Source: Calothrix sp. NIES-4101 (GTDB taxonomy: Bacteria; Cyanobacteriota; Cyanobacteriia; Cyanobacteriales; Nostocaceae). Taken from it: a stretch of 64,000 nt of DNA. This document shows, piece after piece, positions 25,671 to 34,960 of the stretch. Positions within the stretch are counted from its first letter, which is position 1. The number at the start of each line of letters is the position of its first letter. The notes beneath the pieces are model-generated. The model searched no databases, was not told the DNA's origin, and worked only from the letters and a program-made list of their open reading frames with translations. Made by a program: the position numbers and the translations under genes. The stretch covers positions 1,674,001 through 1,738,000 of the forward strand of contig AP018280.1 of NCBI GenBank assembly GCA_004296455.1. Reading direction: 5' to 3'.

Positions 25671-26431
25671 AGGAAAAAGTATCGAAAAAGTTTTTCTTTA
25701 ATAAAACCTAAATAGTTTTGTAATTGATTTCAAAGGCTGTCTTAAATTAGTTTGCTTGATTTCATTGATATACATATCGTCTCGCCATTAACTCTTACTT
25801 ACATTCACATTACTACAAGTTATCAAAAAAAATAGCCAATCAGTCCAGATTCTGATGAAGAAGTCAATAACATTTTTACCTTCTTAATCAGTAGTTGAAC
25901 AAGAATTAATAGTAATAAATAAAACCTAAATTTATAAAAGTTGATATCTTTATATAAAAATTGATTATTCAGTAATGTGATTTATAAAACTTTCCGCAAT
26001 TAACAGTTATCCTCTGAAAAGCCTAAAAATAGCTTGCTTCTCTTATTATTGATAGTACCTATACTTATTGTGAATGTATAATAAATAGATGGTAACTCTA
26101 GAAGAGATTGAGAATTACTGGTAATAGCTGAAATGGCTGCATACCACCATTTTAAGCATTGAATTTGAGTTAGATTTCCCAAATTACTCTTAAATGCTAC
26201 TTCTTGTATAAATATTGCCGTCCGCCTATTTTTGGAAAATTAATTATAAATTTACACTCTCCTCTCATCTACTTCTATAGAAATGTCTTGAAGCTACAAT
26301 CGTATAGACATATTCTGATACTACCAGATACGGTAGAATAAGTTGTTGCGTAATAACATTGTATATTTATTTTCACAACTACTTAAATTCTGTGCTTTGC
26401 CAAAACAACGGGGAATGAGATTAGAATCACA
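25671..26431. other. gap upstream of rluD
   Basis: About 760 bp, very AT-rich, between divergent genes. A 60-codon frame on the minus strand (26000-26182) has no ribosome-binding site and atypical composition. No repeat or RNA was recognised. Confidence 0.4.
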
Positions 26432-27358
26432 GTGAACGAAATCAATTTATATGTAGAAGATAGTGGTGAAAGACTAGATCGTTACCTTGCCGACGAAATA
26501 CCAGAGTTATCACGATCGCGCATTCAAAGTTTAATTGAAGAAGGTTGTGTCCAAGTTAATCGCCAACCCTGTGCTTCCAAAAAAATCGCAGTTCAAGCAG
26601 GCGACAATATAATTATTACTATTCCCGATGCAGCACCCCTCGAACTTCAACCTGAAAACGTCCCCTTAGATATTCTCTACGAAGACGAACAGCTAATCAT
26701 CATCAACAAACCTGCGGGATTAGTTGTCCATCCTGCACCCGGACATCCCAACGGTACATTAGTTAATGCTGTGCTGGCTCATTGTCCCAACTTGCCAGGA
26801 ATTGGCGGCATACAGCGCCCGGGGATTGTCCATCGCTTAGATAAAGATACAACAGGCGCGATCGCGATCGCCAAAACTGAACAAGCACACCAACATCTGC
26901 AAGCACAACTCAAAGCCAAAACGGCACGCCGTGAATATCTCGGCATTGTTTATGGTGTACCCAAAACTGAAAGTGGCACAATTGATTTACCTATTGGTCG
27001 CCATCCAGTAGACCGTAAGAAAATGGCAATAATTCCCGTCGAAAAAGGTGGACGTGTTGCTGTCACTCACTGGCAAGTTAAGGAACGTATCGGAAACTAT
27101 ACCCTCATTCTATTTCAGCTAGAAACTGGACGCACTCATCAAATTCGCGTTCATAGTGCCCAGGACAATCATCCGATTGTGGGCGACCCTTTGTATAGTT
27201 CCGCACGTTCTCTGGGGGTAAATTTGTCAGGGCAAGCACTCCATGCCTGGCGACTGAGGTTGCAGCATCCCCTCACAGAAGAGTGGGTAGAAGCGATCGC
27301 ACCATTACCGGAAGAATTTCTGAAATTGTTGGAAGTATTGCGGCGACGCAACAGTTAG
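26432..27358 (+). CDS. rluD: RluD-type 23S rRNA pseudouridine synthase
   Basis: 308 residues. An S4 RNA-binding domain (about 12-75; ERLDRYLADEIPELSRSRIQ) precedes the RluA-family catalytic domain. The catalytic Asp is in HRLDKDTTG; further family motifs are INKPAGLVVHP and LETGRTHQIRVH. RluD makes the pseudouridines of helix 69 in 23S rRNA. The start is GTG at 26432, supported by the S4 alignment. The length is normal. It is convergent with the ABC ATPase gene, only 9 bp away. Confidence 0.9.
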   Translation: MNEINLYVEDSGERLDRYLADEIPELSRSRIQSLIEEGCVQVNRQPCASKKIAVQAGDNIIITIPDAAPLELQPENVPLDILYEDEQLIIINKPAGLVVHPAPGHPNGTLVNAVLAHCPNLPGIGGIQRPGIVHRLDKDTTGAIAIAKTEQAHQHLQAQLKAKTARREYLGIVYGVPKTESGTIDLPIGRHPVDRKKMAIIPVEKGGRVAVTHWQVKERIGNYTLILFQLETGRTHQIRVHSAQDNHPIVGDPLYSSARSLGVNLSGQALHAWRLRLQHPLTEEWVEAIAPLPEEFLKLLEVLRRRNS

Positions 27359-27367
27359 TATCCCCGC

Positions 27368-29029
27368 TTAAGCCCTGGCGAGTAACGGTGCCGCCCCCAA
27401 CAGCTTTTTCGTATATTCATGTTGGGGGTTTTTGAAAATTTCCTTGGTATTACCAAGTTCGACAATTTTACCGCCATTCATCACCGCAATGCGATCGCAC
27501 AAAAACCTCGCCAACCATAAATCATGGGTAATGAACAAGTAGGTTAACTCAAATTCCTCTTTTAATGCCAACATTAAGTCCAATACTTGCGACTGCACAC
27601 TCGCATCTAACATACTTACAGGTTCGTCACAAATCAAGAGTTTGGGATGGGTAATTAAGGCGCGGGCAATGGCTACACGCTGCTGCTGTCCTCCAGAAAG
27701 TTCGGAGGCATAACGTTGATAGTAGGTTTCCGCCGGTACTAATCCCACCCGTTCCAACATTGCTAAAACTTGTTTTTTGGCTTCCTCCGGTGTCGCCATC
27801 CCATGAATTAATAAAGGATCACCTATATTTTGACCTACCGACATCGCCGGATTTAAACATGCATGGGGGTCTTGAAATATCATTTGGATTTGTCGTCGTG
27901 AGGCGCGCATATCTTGACGCGACAAACTCGTTAATTCTGTACCCAAAAATTCCACTTCACCACCAGTCGGACGAATTAATTGCAGGATTGTCCGCGAGAG
28001 AGTGCTTTTGCCACAACCGGACTCACCCACTAAGCCAAGAATTTCCCCCGGATACAATTCTAAATTGATGCCATCGACAGCTTTAATTGTTTGCCCTTCC
28101 GCCTTAAAGAAACGTTCGATCAAATTCGGCTCGATCGCATAATGTTGTTTGAGTTCCTTGACTCGCAGAATTGGGTGTGGGGATTGGGGCGTAATCCCCT
28201 CTGCTTGCACAATATTATCAGCGCTAACTTCATCGATCGATTGGATGTGTAATGCTGCTTTGAGTAGTGATTGTGTATATTCGTGTTGGGGATGGCGAAA
28301 GACAGAATCGGTAGCACCCGTTTCCACCATTTTCCCGAAATACATCACACCGATGCGATCGCAATATTCGGCAACCATTGCTAAGTCATGGGAAATCAAT
28401 AGTAAAGCCATATTCTCTTCGCTGCAAAGTCGGGTGAGTTCCTGCAAAATTTGTGCGGAAACTGTCACATCCAAACTTGTGGTCGGTTCATCGGCAATAA
28501 TTAACTTTGGGCTTAGTAGCAAAGCTAAAGCGATCGCTACCCGTTGTCGCATTCCACCACTAAATTCATGGGGATACTGGTTCCAGCGATTTGCGGCAAT
28601 GTTCACCTTGGCGAGCGTGGCGATTGCCTTCTCCTTTGCCTCCTTGGTTGATAACTCCGGTGCATGTGCCTTGAGAGTCTCCAAACAATGGTTGCCAATA
28701 GTCATCAACGGATCGAGTCTCGTCATTGGGTCTTGAAACACCAGTGCAGCTACCTCACCCCGGAATCTACGCATTTCACTGGGTGTTAAATCTAAGACCG
28801 ACTTCCCCTGAAAACTAATTTTCCCCTCAATCTGCGAATTGGCTGGCAGTAAGCGCATTACTGCCCGTCCTAGGGTTGACTTCCCACAACCCGACTCACC
28901 CACTAATCCCATTCGCTCACCGGGCTGTAGTGCAAAAGAGACATTATCAACAGCCCAGCTTGGTTGTTCATGACTACGTTGGGGGTAAGCTATACGTAAA
29001 TTTTCAACACTAAATAATGGTTCTGACAT
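27368..29029 (-). CDS. fused dual ABC ATPase for peptide/nickel-type uptake
   Basis: 553 residues containing two complete ABC ATPase domains of the OppD/OppF type (about 1-260 and 285-545). Both have Walker A (GESGCGKSTLGRA and GESGCGKSTLSRT) and signature motifs (FSGGMRQRVAIALAL and LSGGQQQRVAIARAL). Walker B segments are KLIIADEPTTSLD and KLLICDEPVSMLD. The architecture matches YejF/GsiA, which power import of peptides or glutathione. No permease or binding protein gene is adjacent, so the partners are elsewhere. The ATG at 29029 is good. The substrate cannot be told. Confidence 0.9.
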   Translation of the reverse strand: MSEPLFSVENLRIAYPQRSHEQPSWAVDNVSFALQPGERMGLVGESGCGKSTLGRAVMRLLPANSQIEGKISFQGKSVLDLTPSEMRRFRGEVAALVFQDPMTRLDPLMTIGNHCLETLKAHAPELSTKEAKEKAIATLAKVNIAANRWNQYPHEFSGGMRQRVAIALALLLSPKLIIADEPTTSLDVTVSAQILQELTRLCSEENMALLLISHDLAMVAEYCDRIGVMYFGKMVETGATDSVFRHPQHEYTQSLLKAALHIQSIDEVSADNIVQAEGITPQSPHPILRVKELKQHYAIEPNLIERFFKAEGQTIKAVDGINLELYPGEILGLVGESGCGKSTLSRTILQLIRPTGGEVEFLGTELTSLSRQDMRASRRQIQMIFQDPHACLNPAMSVGQNIGDPLLIHGMATPEEAKKQVLAMLERVGLVPAETYYQRYASELSGGQQQRVAIARALITHPKLLICDEPVSMLDASVQSQVLDLMLALKEEFELTYLFITHDLWLARFLCDRIAVMNGGKIVELGNTKEIFKNPQHEYTKKLLGAAPLLARA

Positions 29030-29192
29030 ATTGGTTAATGGTTAATTATTAATCGGCGTAGGGCATGATTGAGCATAACTCATTCACTATTAGCAAAAAA
29101 CAAAGAAGTAATTCATACTCAGTGCAATTGTTAAAATACTGTATCAGATTAGATTACAGATGTTGGCAATAATGTTAAAACTACGCCACTGA

Positions 29193-29534
29193 TTACTGTT
29201 CATTACCCATAACCGCTTCGCAATATTTTATAAGAGTGTTAATGCGATCGCCAATGATTTTTAATCTCGTATCAATAGTTGCAGGTTTACTAGCACCAGC
29301 TAAAAAATTAATATCAATCTCCAAAAGCCGCAATTGCTTGTTGATTTCGGTACAAAACATCTGTTCTCGCGATGCATTACTAACAAAAGGAACAATCTGT
29401 TCCTGAAAAAATTGTTGTAATAATACTAGACGCTGCCGAATTTCAGCTACAGTTATCTGATTAGTCGCAACATCTCGGCGTACTTCTGCAAGTAGCGTTG
29501 CCAGTGTATGATATTTATCCTGATTTAGAGACAT
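29193..29534 (-). CDS. patD: PatD-like heterocyst frequency protein
   Basis: A 113-residue, helical, soluble protein without signal or membrane segment. The sequence (LATLLAEVRRDVATNQITV, LRLLEIDINFLAGASKPAT, IGDRINTLIKYCEAV) matches the pattern I recall for PatD, a small protein that limits heterocyst frequency in Anabaena. It is divergent from the rel/spoT gene, with about 310 bp between. The assignment rests on recall and has no catalytic motif to confirm it. If right, it is further evidence for a heterocystous host. Confidence 0.62.
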   Translation of the reverse strand: MSLNQDKYHTLATLLAEVRRDVATNQITVAEIRQRLVLLQQFFQEQIVPFVSNASREQMFCTEINKQLRLLEIDINFLAGASKPATIDTRLKIIGDRINTLIKYCEAVMGNEQ

Positions 29535-29847
29535 CCAATGTTTATTGAGATAATATTAATGACAAGAAAAATTTTATTCCGCAATCATCTCTTATTTTTT
29601 CCCCAAATTTAGATGTCTCAGAAACTAATTTTGGGGCACAGTTTCTTATTTATCAGGTAGCAAAACAATGATCCCCGATTCTCACACTGAATAATTGACT
29701 TTAAAACCGAATTAATATACCACAAAATCGCGACTACTTTGTTCTTTAAGGTAGAGACGCAGTTCATTATATTTATCTATCATCGGAAGCTACATCCCCT
29801 TGCTTCCTGCATCTATCCCAATCACCGATTTCCTCGAACCCGATTAT

Positions 29848-32109
29848 ATGAGTGGCTTGCTAGTTAACACCCCTATCGATATCACCCTCCCGGATTGGCT
29901 AAAAGATTGTTTCAAAAAAGACTCATCCCCACCAAATCCAGAATCAGGAGAAGAGCGAAGGTCATGCGATACAGAATTAATCTGTAGTGCATTTAGATTT
30001 GCCTATGAATTGCATCAGGGTCAATATCGCAAATCGGGCGAACCTTATATTTGTCACCCCGTTGCAGTCGCCTGTTTATTGCGCGACCTTGGAGGTAGTG
30101 CTGCTATGATAGCAGCTGGATTTTTACATGATGTAGTGGAAGATACAGAAGTTACAATTGAGGAAATTGAACAGCGATTTGGTGCCGAAGTTAGACGTTT
30201 GGTTGAAGGTGTCACCAAGCTTTCAAAAATTAATTTTAAAAGCAAAACAGAGAGTCAAGCCGAAAATTTTCGACGCATGTTTTTGGCAATGGCACAAGAT
30301 ATTCGCGTTATCGTTGTGAAGCTAGCCGATCGCTTGCATAATATGAGGACTTTGGAATTTATGTCCGAAGAAAGCCGTAGACGCAATGCTCTAGAAACCA
30401 GAGATATATTTGCTCCCCTAGCCAATAGACTGGGGATTTGGCGTTTTAAATGGGAATTAGAAGATTTAGCTTTTAAGTATTTAGAACCCGATGCTTTTCG
30501 CGAAATTCAACAGCATGTTGCCGAGAAGCGGGTGGCGCGAGTTGACCGATTGAAAAAGGTTTCCGATGATTTGCGATCGCGTTTAGTAGAAGCAGGAATT
30601 CAATGCACCGATATTAGCGGTAGACCAAAGCATCTTTACAGCATTTATCAAAAGATGCAACGTCAAAATAAAGAGTTTAATGAAATCTATGATTTAGCAG
30701 CTTTAAGAATTATCGTTAATACTAACGAAGAATGCTATCGTGCTTTAGCAGTGGTTCATGATGCCTTCCGTCCCATTCCTGGACGTTTTAAAGACTACAT
30801 CGGTTTACCGAAGCCAAACCGCTATCAATCACTGCATACAGGCATTATTAGCCCTTGGGGCAAACCTTTAGAAGTACAAATTCGCACCTTGGAAATGCAC
30901 CGCATCGCTGAGTACGGGATTGCCGCCCATTGGAAATATAAAGAAACAGGTGCTTCCACCAGCAATATCACCACATCCGATGAGAAGTTTACATGGTTGC
31001 GGCAGTTACTCGAATGGCAGCATGACCTCAAAGATGCTCAAGAATACCTCGACAGTATTAAAAATAATCTTTTCGAGGACGATATTTATGTTTTTACCCC
31101 CAAAGGTGATGTTGTTGCCTTAAGCCCAGGTTCAACAAGTGTCGATTTTGCCTACCGTATCCATACCGAAGTCGGTAATCACTGTGCTGGGGCAAGAGTC
31201 AACGGAAAAATGATGCCATTGTCAACACGTTTGCAAAACGGCGATATTGTTGTCATCATGACGCAAAAAAACAGCCATCCCAGCTTAGATTGGTTGAACT
31301 TTGTCGCCACATCCGCAGCCAAAAACAGAATTAAACAATGGTATAAGCGATCGCGACGCGAAGAAAACATCGCTCGTGGGCGAGAAATGTTGGAAAAAGA
31401 ATTGGGGAAAGGCGGTTTGGACAACATGCTCAAATCTGAACCCATGCAAGCAGTGGCAGAAAAATGTAATTACCACAGCCCAGAAGATTTAGTTGCGGCT
31501 TTAGGTTATGGCGAAATCAATCTCAACCTGATTTTAAATCGTTGGCGAGAACTAATTAAGGGACAAGAACAGGTAGTGGTGCCAATGCCAAATCTACCCA
31601 CATCTGCACCCAAAACCCGCGATATCACTCCTGCATCCTTCCGCCCTAGTGATTCCCCCATTGTTGGTGTTGAAGGCATGATGTATCATCTCGCGGGCTG
31701 TTGTACCCCAATCCCCGGAGAAGAAATCATCGGTGTTGTCACGCGAGGGCGGGGAATTACAATTCACCGTCAAGGGTGCAATAATTTAGATACCATCGAT
31801 TGCGATCGCCTCATTCCCGTGAGATGGAATGCAGGTATGGAATACAATAGTCGTCCGCAGACATACTCCGTCAACGTCCAAATAGAAGCGCTAGACCGCG
31901 TTGGGGTACTCAAAGACATACTCTCCAGACTCAGCGACCAAGGTATCAACGTGCGTCACGCCAGTGTGAAAACGGCAACTAACCAGCCAGCACTAATTGA
32001 CTTGGGAATTGAAATTCGTGACAAAAACCAATTAGAACATGTCTTCGTTCAGATTAAAAAAATGAGCGATATTTTGAATATTCGTCGTGTTGGCCAAAAT
32101 GACGAGTAA
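29848..32109 (+). CDS. bifunctional (p)ppGpp synthetase/hydrolase
   Basis: About 753 residues of the long RelA/SpoT family. The HD hydrolase domain has HDVVEDT and DRLHNMRTL. The synthetase domain includes YDLAALRIIV and PNRYQSLHTG. A TGS domain (IYVFTPKGDVVALSPGSTSV) and a C-terminal ACT domain (about 680-750) follow. With an intact HD site it should both make and break (p)ppGpp in response to starvation. Family members start close to TLPDWLKDCF, so ATG 29848 is chosen; the frame extends to TTG 29800. It is probably the sole long Rel of the organism. Confidence 0.93.
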   Translation: MSGLLVNTPIDITLPDWLKDCFKKDSSPPNPESGEERRSCDTELICSAFRFAYELHQGQYRKSGEPYICHPVAVACLLRDLGGSAAMIAAGFLHDVVEDTEVTIEEIEQRFGAEVRRLVEGVTKLSKINFKSKTESQAENFRRMFLAMAQDIRVIVVKLADRLHNMRTLEFMSEESRRRNALETRDIFAPLANRLGIWRFKWELEDLAFKYLEPDAFREIQQHVAEKRVARVDRLKKVSDDLRSRLVEAGIQCTDISGRPKHLYSIYQKMQRQNKEFNEIYDLAALRIIVNTNEECYRALAVVHDAFRPIPGRFKDYIGLPKPNRYQSLHTGIISPWGKPLEVQIRTLEMHRIAEYGIAAHWKYKETGASTSNITTSDEKFTWLRQLLEWQHDLKDAQEYLDSIKNNLFEDDIYVFTPKGDVVALSPGSTSVDFAYRIHTEVGNHCAGARVNGKMMPLSTRLQNGDIVVIMTQKNSHPSLDWLNFVATSAAKNRIKQWYKRSRREENIARGREMLEKELGKGGLDNMLKSEPMQAVAEKCNYHSPEDLVAALGYGEINLNLILNRWRELIKGQEQVVVPMPNLPTSAPKTRDITPASFRPSDSPIVGVEGMMYHLAGCCTPIPGEEIIGVVTRGRGITIHRQGCNNLDTIDCDRLIPVRWNAGMEYNSRPQTYSVNVQIEALDRVGVLKDILSRLSDQGINVRHASVKTATNQPALIDLGIEIRDKNQLEHVFVQIKKMSDILNIRRVGQNDE

Positions 32110-32135
32110 GTAAAGGGTAAAGGGTAAAAGGTAAG
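32110..32135 (+). repeat. short tandem heptamer repeat
   Basis: GTAAAGG, GTAAAGG and GTAAAAG run head to tail directly after the rel stop codon, followed by GTAAG. Such repeats are frequent in heterocystous cyanobacteria. Confidence 0.6.
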
Positions 32136-32217
32136 AAAACAGGATGTGTATCGTTCATTGCCCTATACCCATTACCTAAATTCCTAATTTGACAATTTCC
32201 TGCTTCCCGTACGTTCG

Positions 32218-32238
32218 AGCTAGTTAAATTAACTAGCT
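32218..32238. promoter_or_regulatory. perfect 21-bp palindrome upstream of the NblR-like gene
   Basis: AGCTAGTTAA, one central A, and TTAACTAGCT. It lies about 110 bp upstream of the regulator gene. It could be an operator for a dimeric regulator. As a hairpin it has no T-run, so a terminator is less likely. Confidence 0.4.
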
Positions 32239-32344
32239 AATCATTTACTCACAATTATTAATAGTACTTTTGTATTGTATATTTATCTATCCAATTAATA
32301 GCATTTAGTATTAATACTGTTTAAACTTCCAACACCACCCTTGT

Positions 32345-33031
32345 ATGACGCTTGCTTACAACCCTTGTGTTTTAGTAATTGAAAGCGACGACAGTTTAGC
32401 AAATCAACTTTCTTTTGATTTGCAAGAAGCGGGATATGAAACAGTCATCGCCCATGATGCCCCAAGTGGCTTGCAGTACAGTCGTGAGCGCGAACCAGCT
32501 TTAATCGTGATTGACCGGATGTTATCTGGCGAATCAGGGCTTTCGTTATGCAAAAATATTCGCGGTACAGGAATGCGATCGCCTGTTTTAGTATTAATGG
32601 CACGGGATACAGTAGATGATCGCGTTGCTTGTCTCGAAGCCGGGGCTGACGACTATTTTCTCAAACCTTATCGTGCTGAAGATTTTTTAAATTTAGTTCG
32701 TCTATACCTAAAACCCGAAGTTGATACCACCGAACAGTTACGCTTTGGTGACTTGGTTCTTGATATTGCCACTCGTCGCGCAATCCTTAGCGGGCGAGCC
32801 ATAGATTTGACAATGAAAGAATTTGAACTGTTGAAGTTTTTAATGGAACACCCTCGTGAAGTCTTAACCCGTGAACAAATCCTGGAAAACGTCTGGGGTT
32901 ATGACTTTATGGGCGAATCAAACGTCATCGAAGTTTATATTCGTTACTTGCGTCTCAAAATTGAAGATGAAGGTCAAAAACGCCTGATTCAAACGGTGCG
33001 TGGTGTCGGTTATGTTTTAAGGGATTCTTAA
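32345..33031 (+). CDS. nblR: OmpR-family response regulator, NblR-like
   Basis: A 228-residue regulator with a receiver and a winged-helix DNA-binding domain (about 130-228; TREQILENVWGYDFMGESNVIEV begins its recognition part). The receiver is atypical: the acidic pair is changed (VIESDD in place of VVDDD), and the usual Thr is Ala (LVLMARDTVDD). Asp58-like (LIVIDRMLSGESGL) and Lys (YFLKPY) are kept. This pattern and the wording of the sequence recall NblR, which controls phycobilisome breakdown and stress survival and can work without phosphorylation. The symbol is from recall. A palindrome upstream may be regulatory. Confidence 0.68.
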   Translation: MTLAYNPCVLVIESDDSLANQLSFDLQEAGYETVIAHDAPSGLQYSREREPALIVIDRMLSGESGLSLCKNIRGTGMRSPVLVLMARDTVDDRVACLEAGADDYFLKPYRAEDFLNLVRLYLKPEVDTTEQLRFGDLVLDIATRRAILSGRAIDLTMKEFELLKFLMEHPREVLTREQILENVWGYDFMGESNVIEVYIRYLRLKIEDEGQKRLIQTVRGVGYVLRDS

Positions 33032-33251
33032 ATTTGGGCATGGGATTTTTCCTTCCTACAGGTCTAATGAGGTTACTTTGGCTTTCCAGTAGCTACTGTT
33101 AATTACCTATCAGACCTCATACCCTCACATACCCACACCCCTAAGCCCTTTTGCCCCTAGTCCCTGTTGGCAACAATAAATTTACACTGCAAGCACAAAT
33201 AATTACAAACAAAGATGTACAATCGAAATTCAAAATCATAACTCTAAAACC

Positions 33252-33791
33252 ATGTTGCGCTTGTTACATTTGTTTCCTCTCATCTTAGTAGTTATGCTAG
33301 TGGGTTGCACAACCCCGACTACTGCCAATCCCCCCATTGCTACACCTAGTATTCAGCCCTCAGCGCCAGTGATAACAAATACTAATAGGGGTCAACAATT
33401 GCCAATTTCTGCTGTAGCAGTTATACCTAGTGGATTCACTATTCAACTAGAGGTAGCTAAAACACCTCAGCAACAAGCAATGGGTTTAATGTACCGACCG
33501 GTATTAGCGAATGACCGAGGTATGCTATTTAAGTTTCCCTCACCACAGCCTGTTCGTTTCTGGATGAAGAATGTACCAGTCGCTTTAGACATAGTTTTTC
33601 TTTATCAAGGTGTCATACAGGACATTACTGCTGCGGCTCCTCCCTGTGCGAAAGAACCCTGTCCTACCTATGGGCCTGAAAAATTGGTTGACCAAGTGAT
33701 TGAACTGCGTGCTGGTCGTGCTGCCGAACTTAGTCTCAAAGCTGGCGATCGCATTGAGATCAAATATCTTACACTTAAACCCAAAAAGTAA
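33252..33791 (+). CDS. DUF192 lipoprotein
   Basis: A 179-residue exported protein. The signal peptide ends in lipobox VGC at residues 17-19, so it is probably lipid-anchored. A Pro/Thr-rich spacer follows, then a DUF192 domain (about 65-175) with AKTPQQQAMGLMYRP, GMLFKF and FWMKNVPVALDIVF, the family's signature. Two Cys in PPCAKEPCPTY could form a disulfide. The function of DUF192 is not established. It stands alone on the strand downstream of the NblR-like gene. Confidence 0.88.
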   Translation: MLRLLHLFPLILVVMLVGCTTPTTANPPIATPSIQPSAPVITNTNRGQQLPISAVAVIPSGFTIQLEVAKTPQQQAMGLMYRPVLANDRGMLFKFPSPQPVRFWMKNVPVALDIVFLYQGVIQDITAAAPPCAKEPCPTYGPEKLVDQVIELRAGRAAELSLKAGDRIEIKYLTLKPKK

Positions 33792-34361
33792 AGGCAAAGT
33801 TAAAAATGCTGCATTCAACTAAGCCTTTTCTCGGAGACATAACTATATCCTAAAAAAGTCAAAAAGCTCTCTATAAGCTAATATTTGCTGCTAAAATCTG
33901 AAAATTCCTCATATTGCCTTGTAAAAAAGTTTATTTTATAGCTAAGATTTGATATACTGCTATTCATTCAAATCGAATCCGACTATTTTCAAGGTGAAGA
34001 TTGTAAATCAAGTACTGAGTAGCAAAAAAATCTTCCTTTTGGTGTACGAGTAACAAGTAACTAATAAGAGAAGATAATGCTATGAAATCTTTGATACTAC
34101 AGATGAGATAGATTGAATAAGTTAATCTAATATTTTCAATAAGTTTTGCCTATATTGCAACTGGCAAGCGCCATCTAAGCTGCAAGAGTTAGGTAGTGTG
34201 CTCGTCGAGGTTTGGGTATAAATTTTTTACAACGTCACAAGATGTATTTCAGTAATTTTTGCGGAATTTGCTTCAAGGCTTTGGTTTGATATAGATACAT
34301 TAACTCTGTGGTGACAGATGAAATACTGGCAACTGAGTCATGAATAAAAACAAGTTGATAT
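33792..34361. other. gap upstream of the DUF2949 gene
   Basis: About 570 bp of AT-rich DNA. No coding frame, repeat or RNA could be supported. It presumably carries the promoter and a long 5' leader. Confidence 0.4.
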
Positions 34362-34397
34362 ATGACAATACACACGACCCTAGGAGGTGAGCTACAA

Positions 34398-34592
34398 ATG
34401 TCATCAACGACATACTCTCGACTAATTCATTTTTTACAAGAAGATTTGGCGATTTCATCGGCATCTATTGCCGTTGCACTTCGTCATAGCCAGCAAGATC
34501 CAGGCCCGTTACCAATGATTCTCTGGCAGTATGGTTTAATTACTCTGGAACAGTTAGAACAGGTTTACGATTGGCTGGAAACAGCAGCATAG
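34398..34592 (+). CDS. DUF2949 small protein
   Basis: A 64-residue cyanobacterial protein of the DUF2949 family (SRLIHFLQEDLAISSASIAV, GPLPMILWQYGLITLEQLEQ). ATG 34398 is chosen because TAGGAGGTGA lies just upstream; an ATG at 34362 has no such site. Soluble, helical, without catalytic motifs. The pattern resembles a short helix-turn-helix-like fold. Its role is unknown. Confidence 0.75.
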   Translation: MSSTTYSRLIHFLQEDLAISSASIAVALRHSQQDPGPLPMILWQYGLITLEQLEQVYDWLETAA

Positions 34593-34737
34593 CTTGGAAA
34601 TGTATAGATTTTAAAGATGACAAACCGCGATCGCTAATACTTAGTTGCAGAAATAGCCAAGAGCTATCATTTGACAATTTTCAATCCAAAAAACATCTCA
34701 TCTGGAAAAGTTGACTTGATTTAGGAGAATTTAACCA

Positions 34738-34833
34738 ATGTTATATAGACTCCACCTCTGGCAACGGCAGGTAGATCGGGAAATTAGTTGCACAAGTTTA
34801 AGTTTTATTCAGAAAAAACTAAAAGCGGGTTGA
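34738..34833 (+). CDS. possible 31-residue small protein
   Basis: A short frame with an unusually good ribosome-binding site (TAGGAG, 10 bp before the ATG). The product is basic (MLYRLHLWQRQVDREISCTS as its first 20 residues, ending KKLKAG). Its stop codon lies inside the terminator hairpin that follows. The layout, site-ATG-ORF-terminator, supports translation, but no family is recognised. It could share a transcript with the DUF2949 gene. Confidence 0.38.
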   Translation: MLYRLHLWQRQVDREISCTSLSFIQKKLKAG

Positions 34834-34852
34834 AAAAATCAGCCCGCTTTTT
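34821..34852 (+). terminator. rho-independent terminator
   Basis: AAAAGCGGG (34821-34829) pairs with CCCGCTTTT (34843-34851), extended inside by TGA/TCA, and ends in a T-run. It closes the DUF2949 and small-ORF transcript. Confidence 0.8.
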
Positions 34853-34960
34853 AAATTTATTAGTTTTGTATTCTGCCACTTTACTGCATCTGTTGTATTG
34901 TAGGCATTTAGGCCAACTTCATATCATCCACTGCCAAGAACAGATAGAAAATAGAATTTC

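Noticed and set aside
26000-26182. 60-codon frame between the PatA-type gene and rluD
   Set aside because: AT-rich DNA, no ribosome-binding site, no recognisable motif.
28149-28736. 195-codon frame antisense to the ABC ATPase gene
   Set aside because: Shadow of a well-conserved dual ABC ATPase; composition is rich in Ser and Cys as expected for antisense reading.
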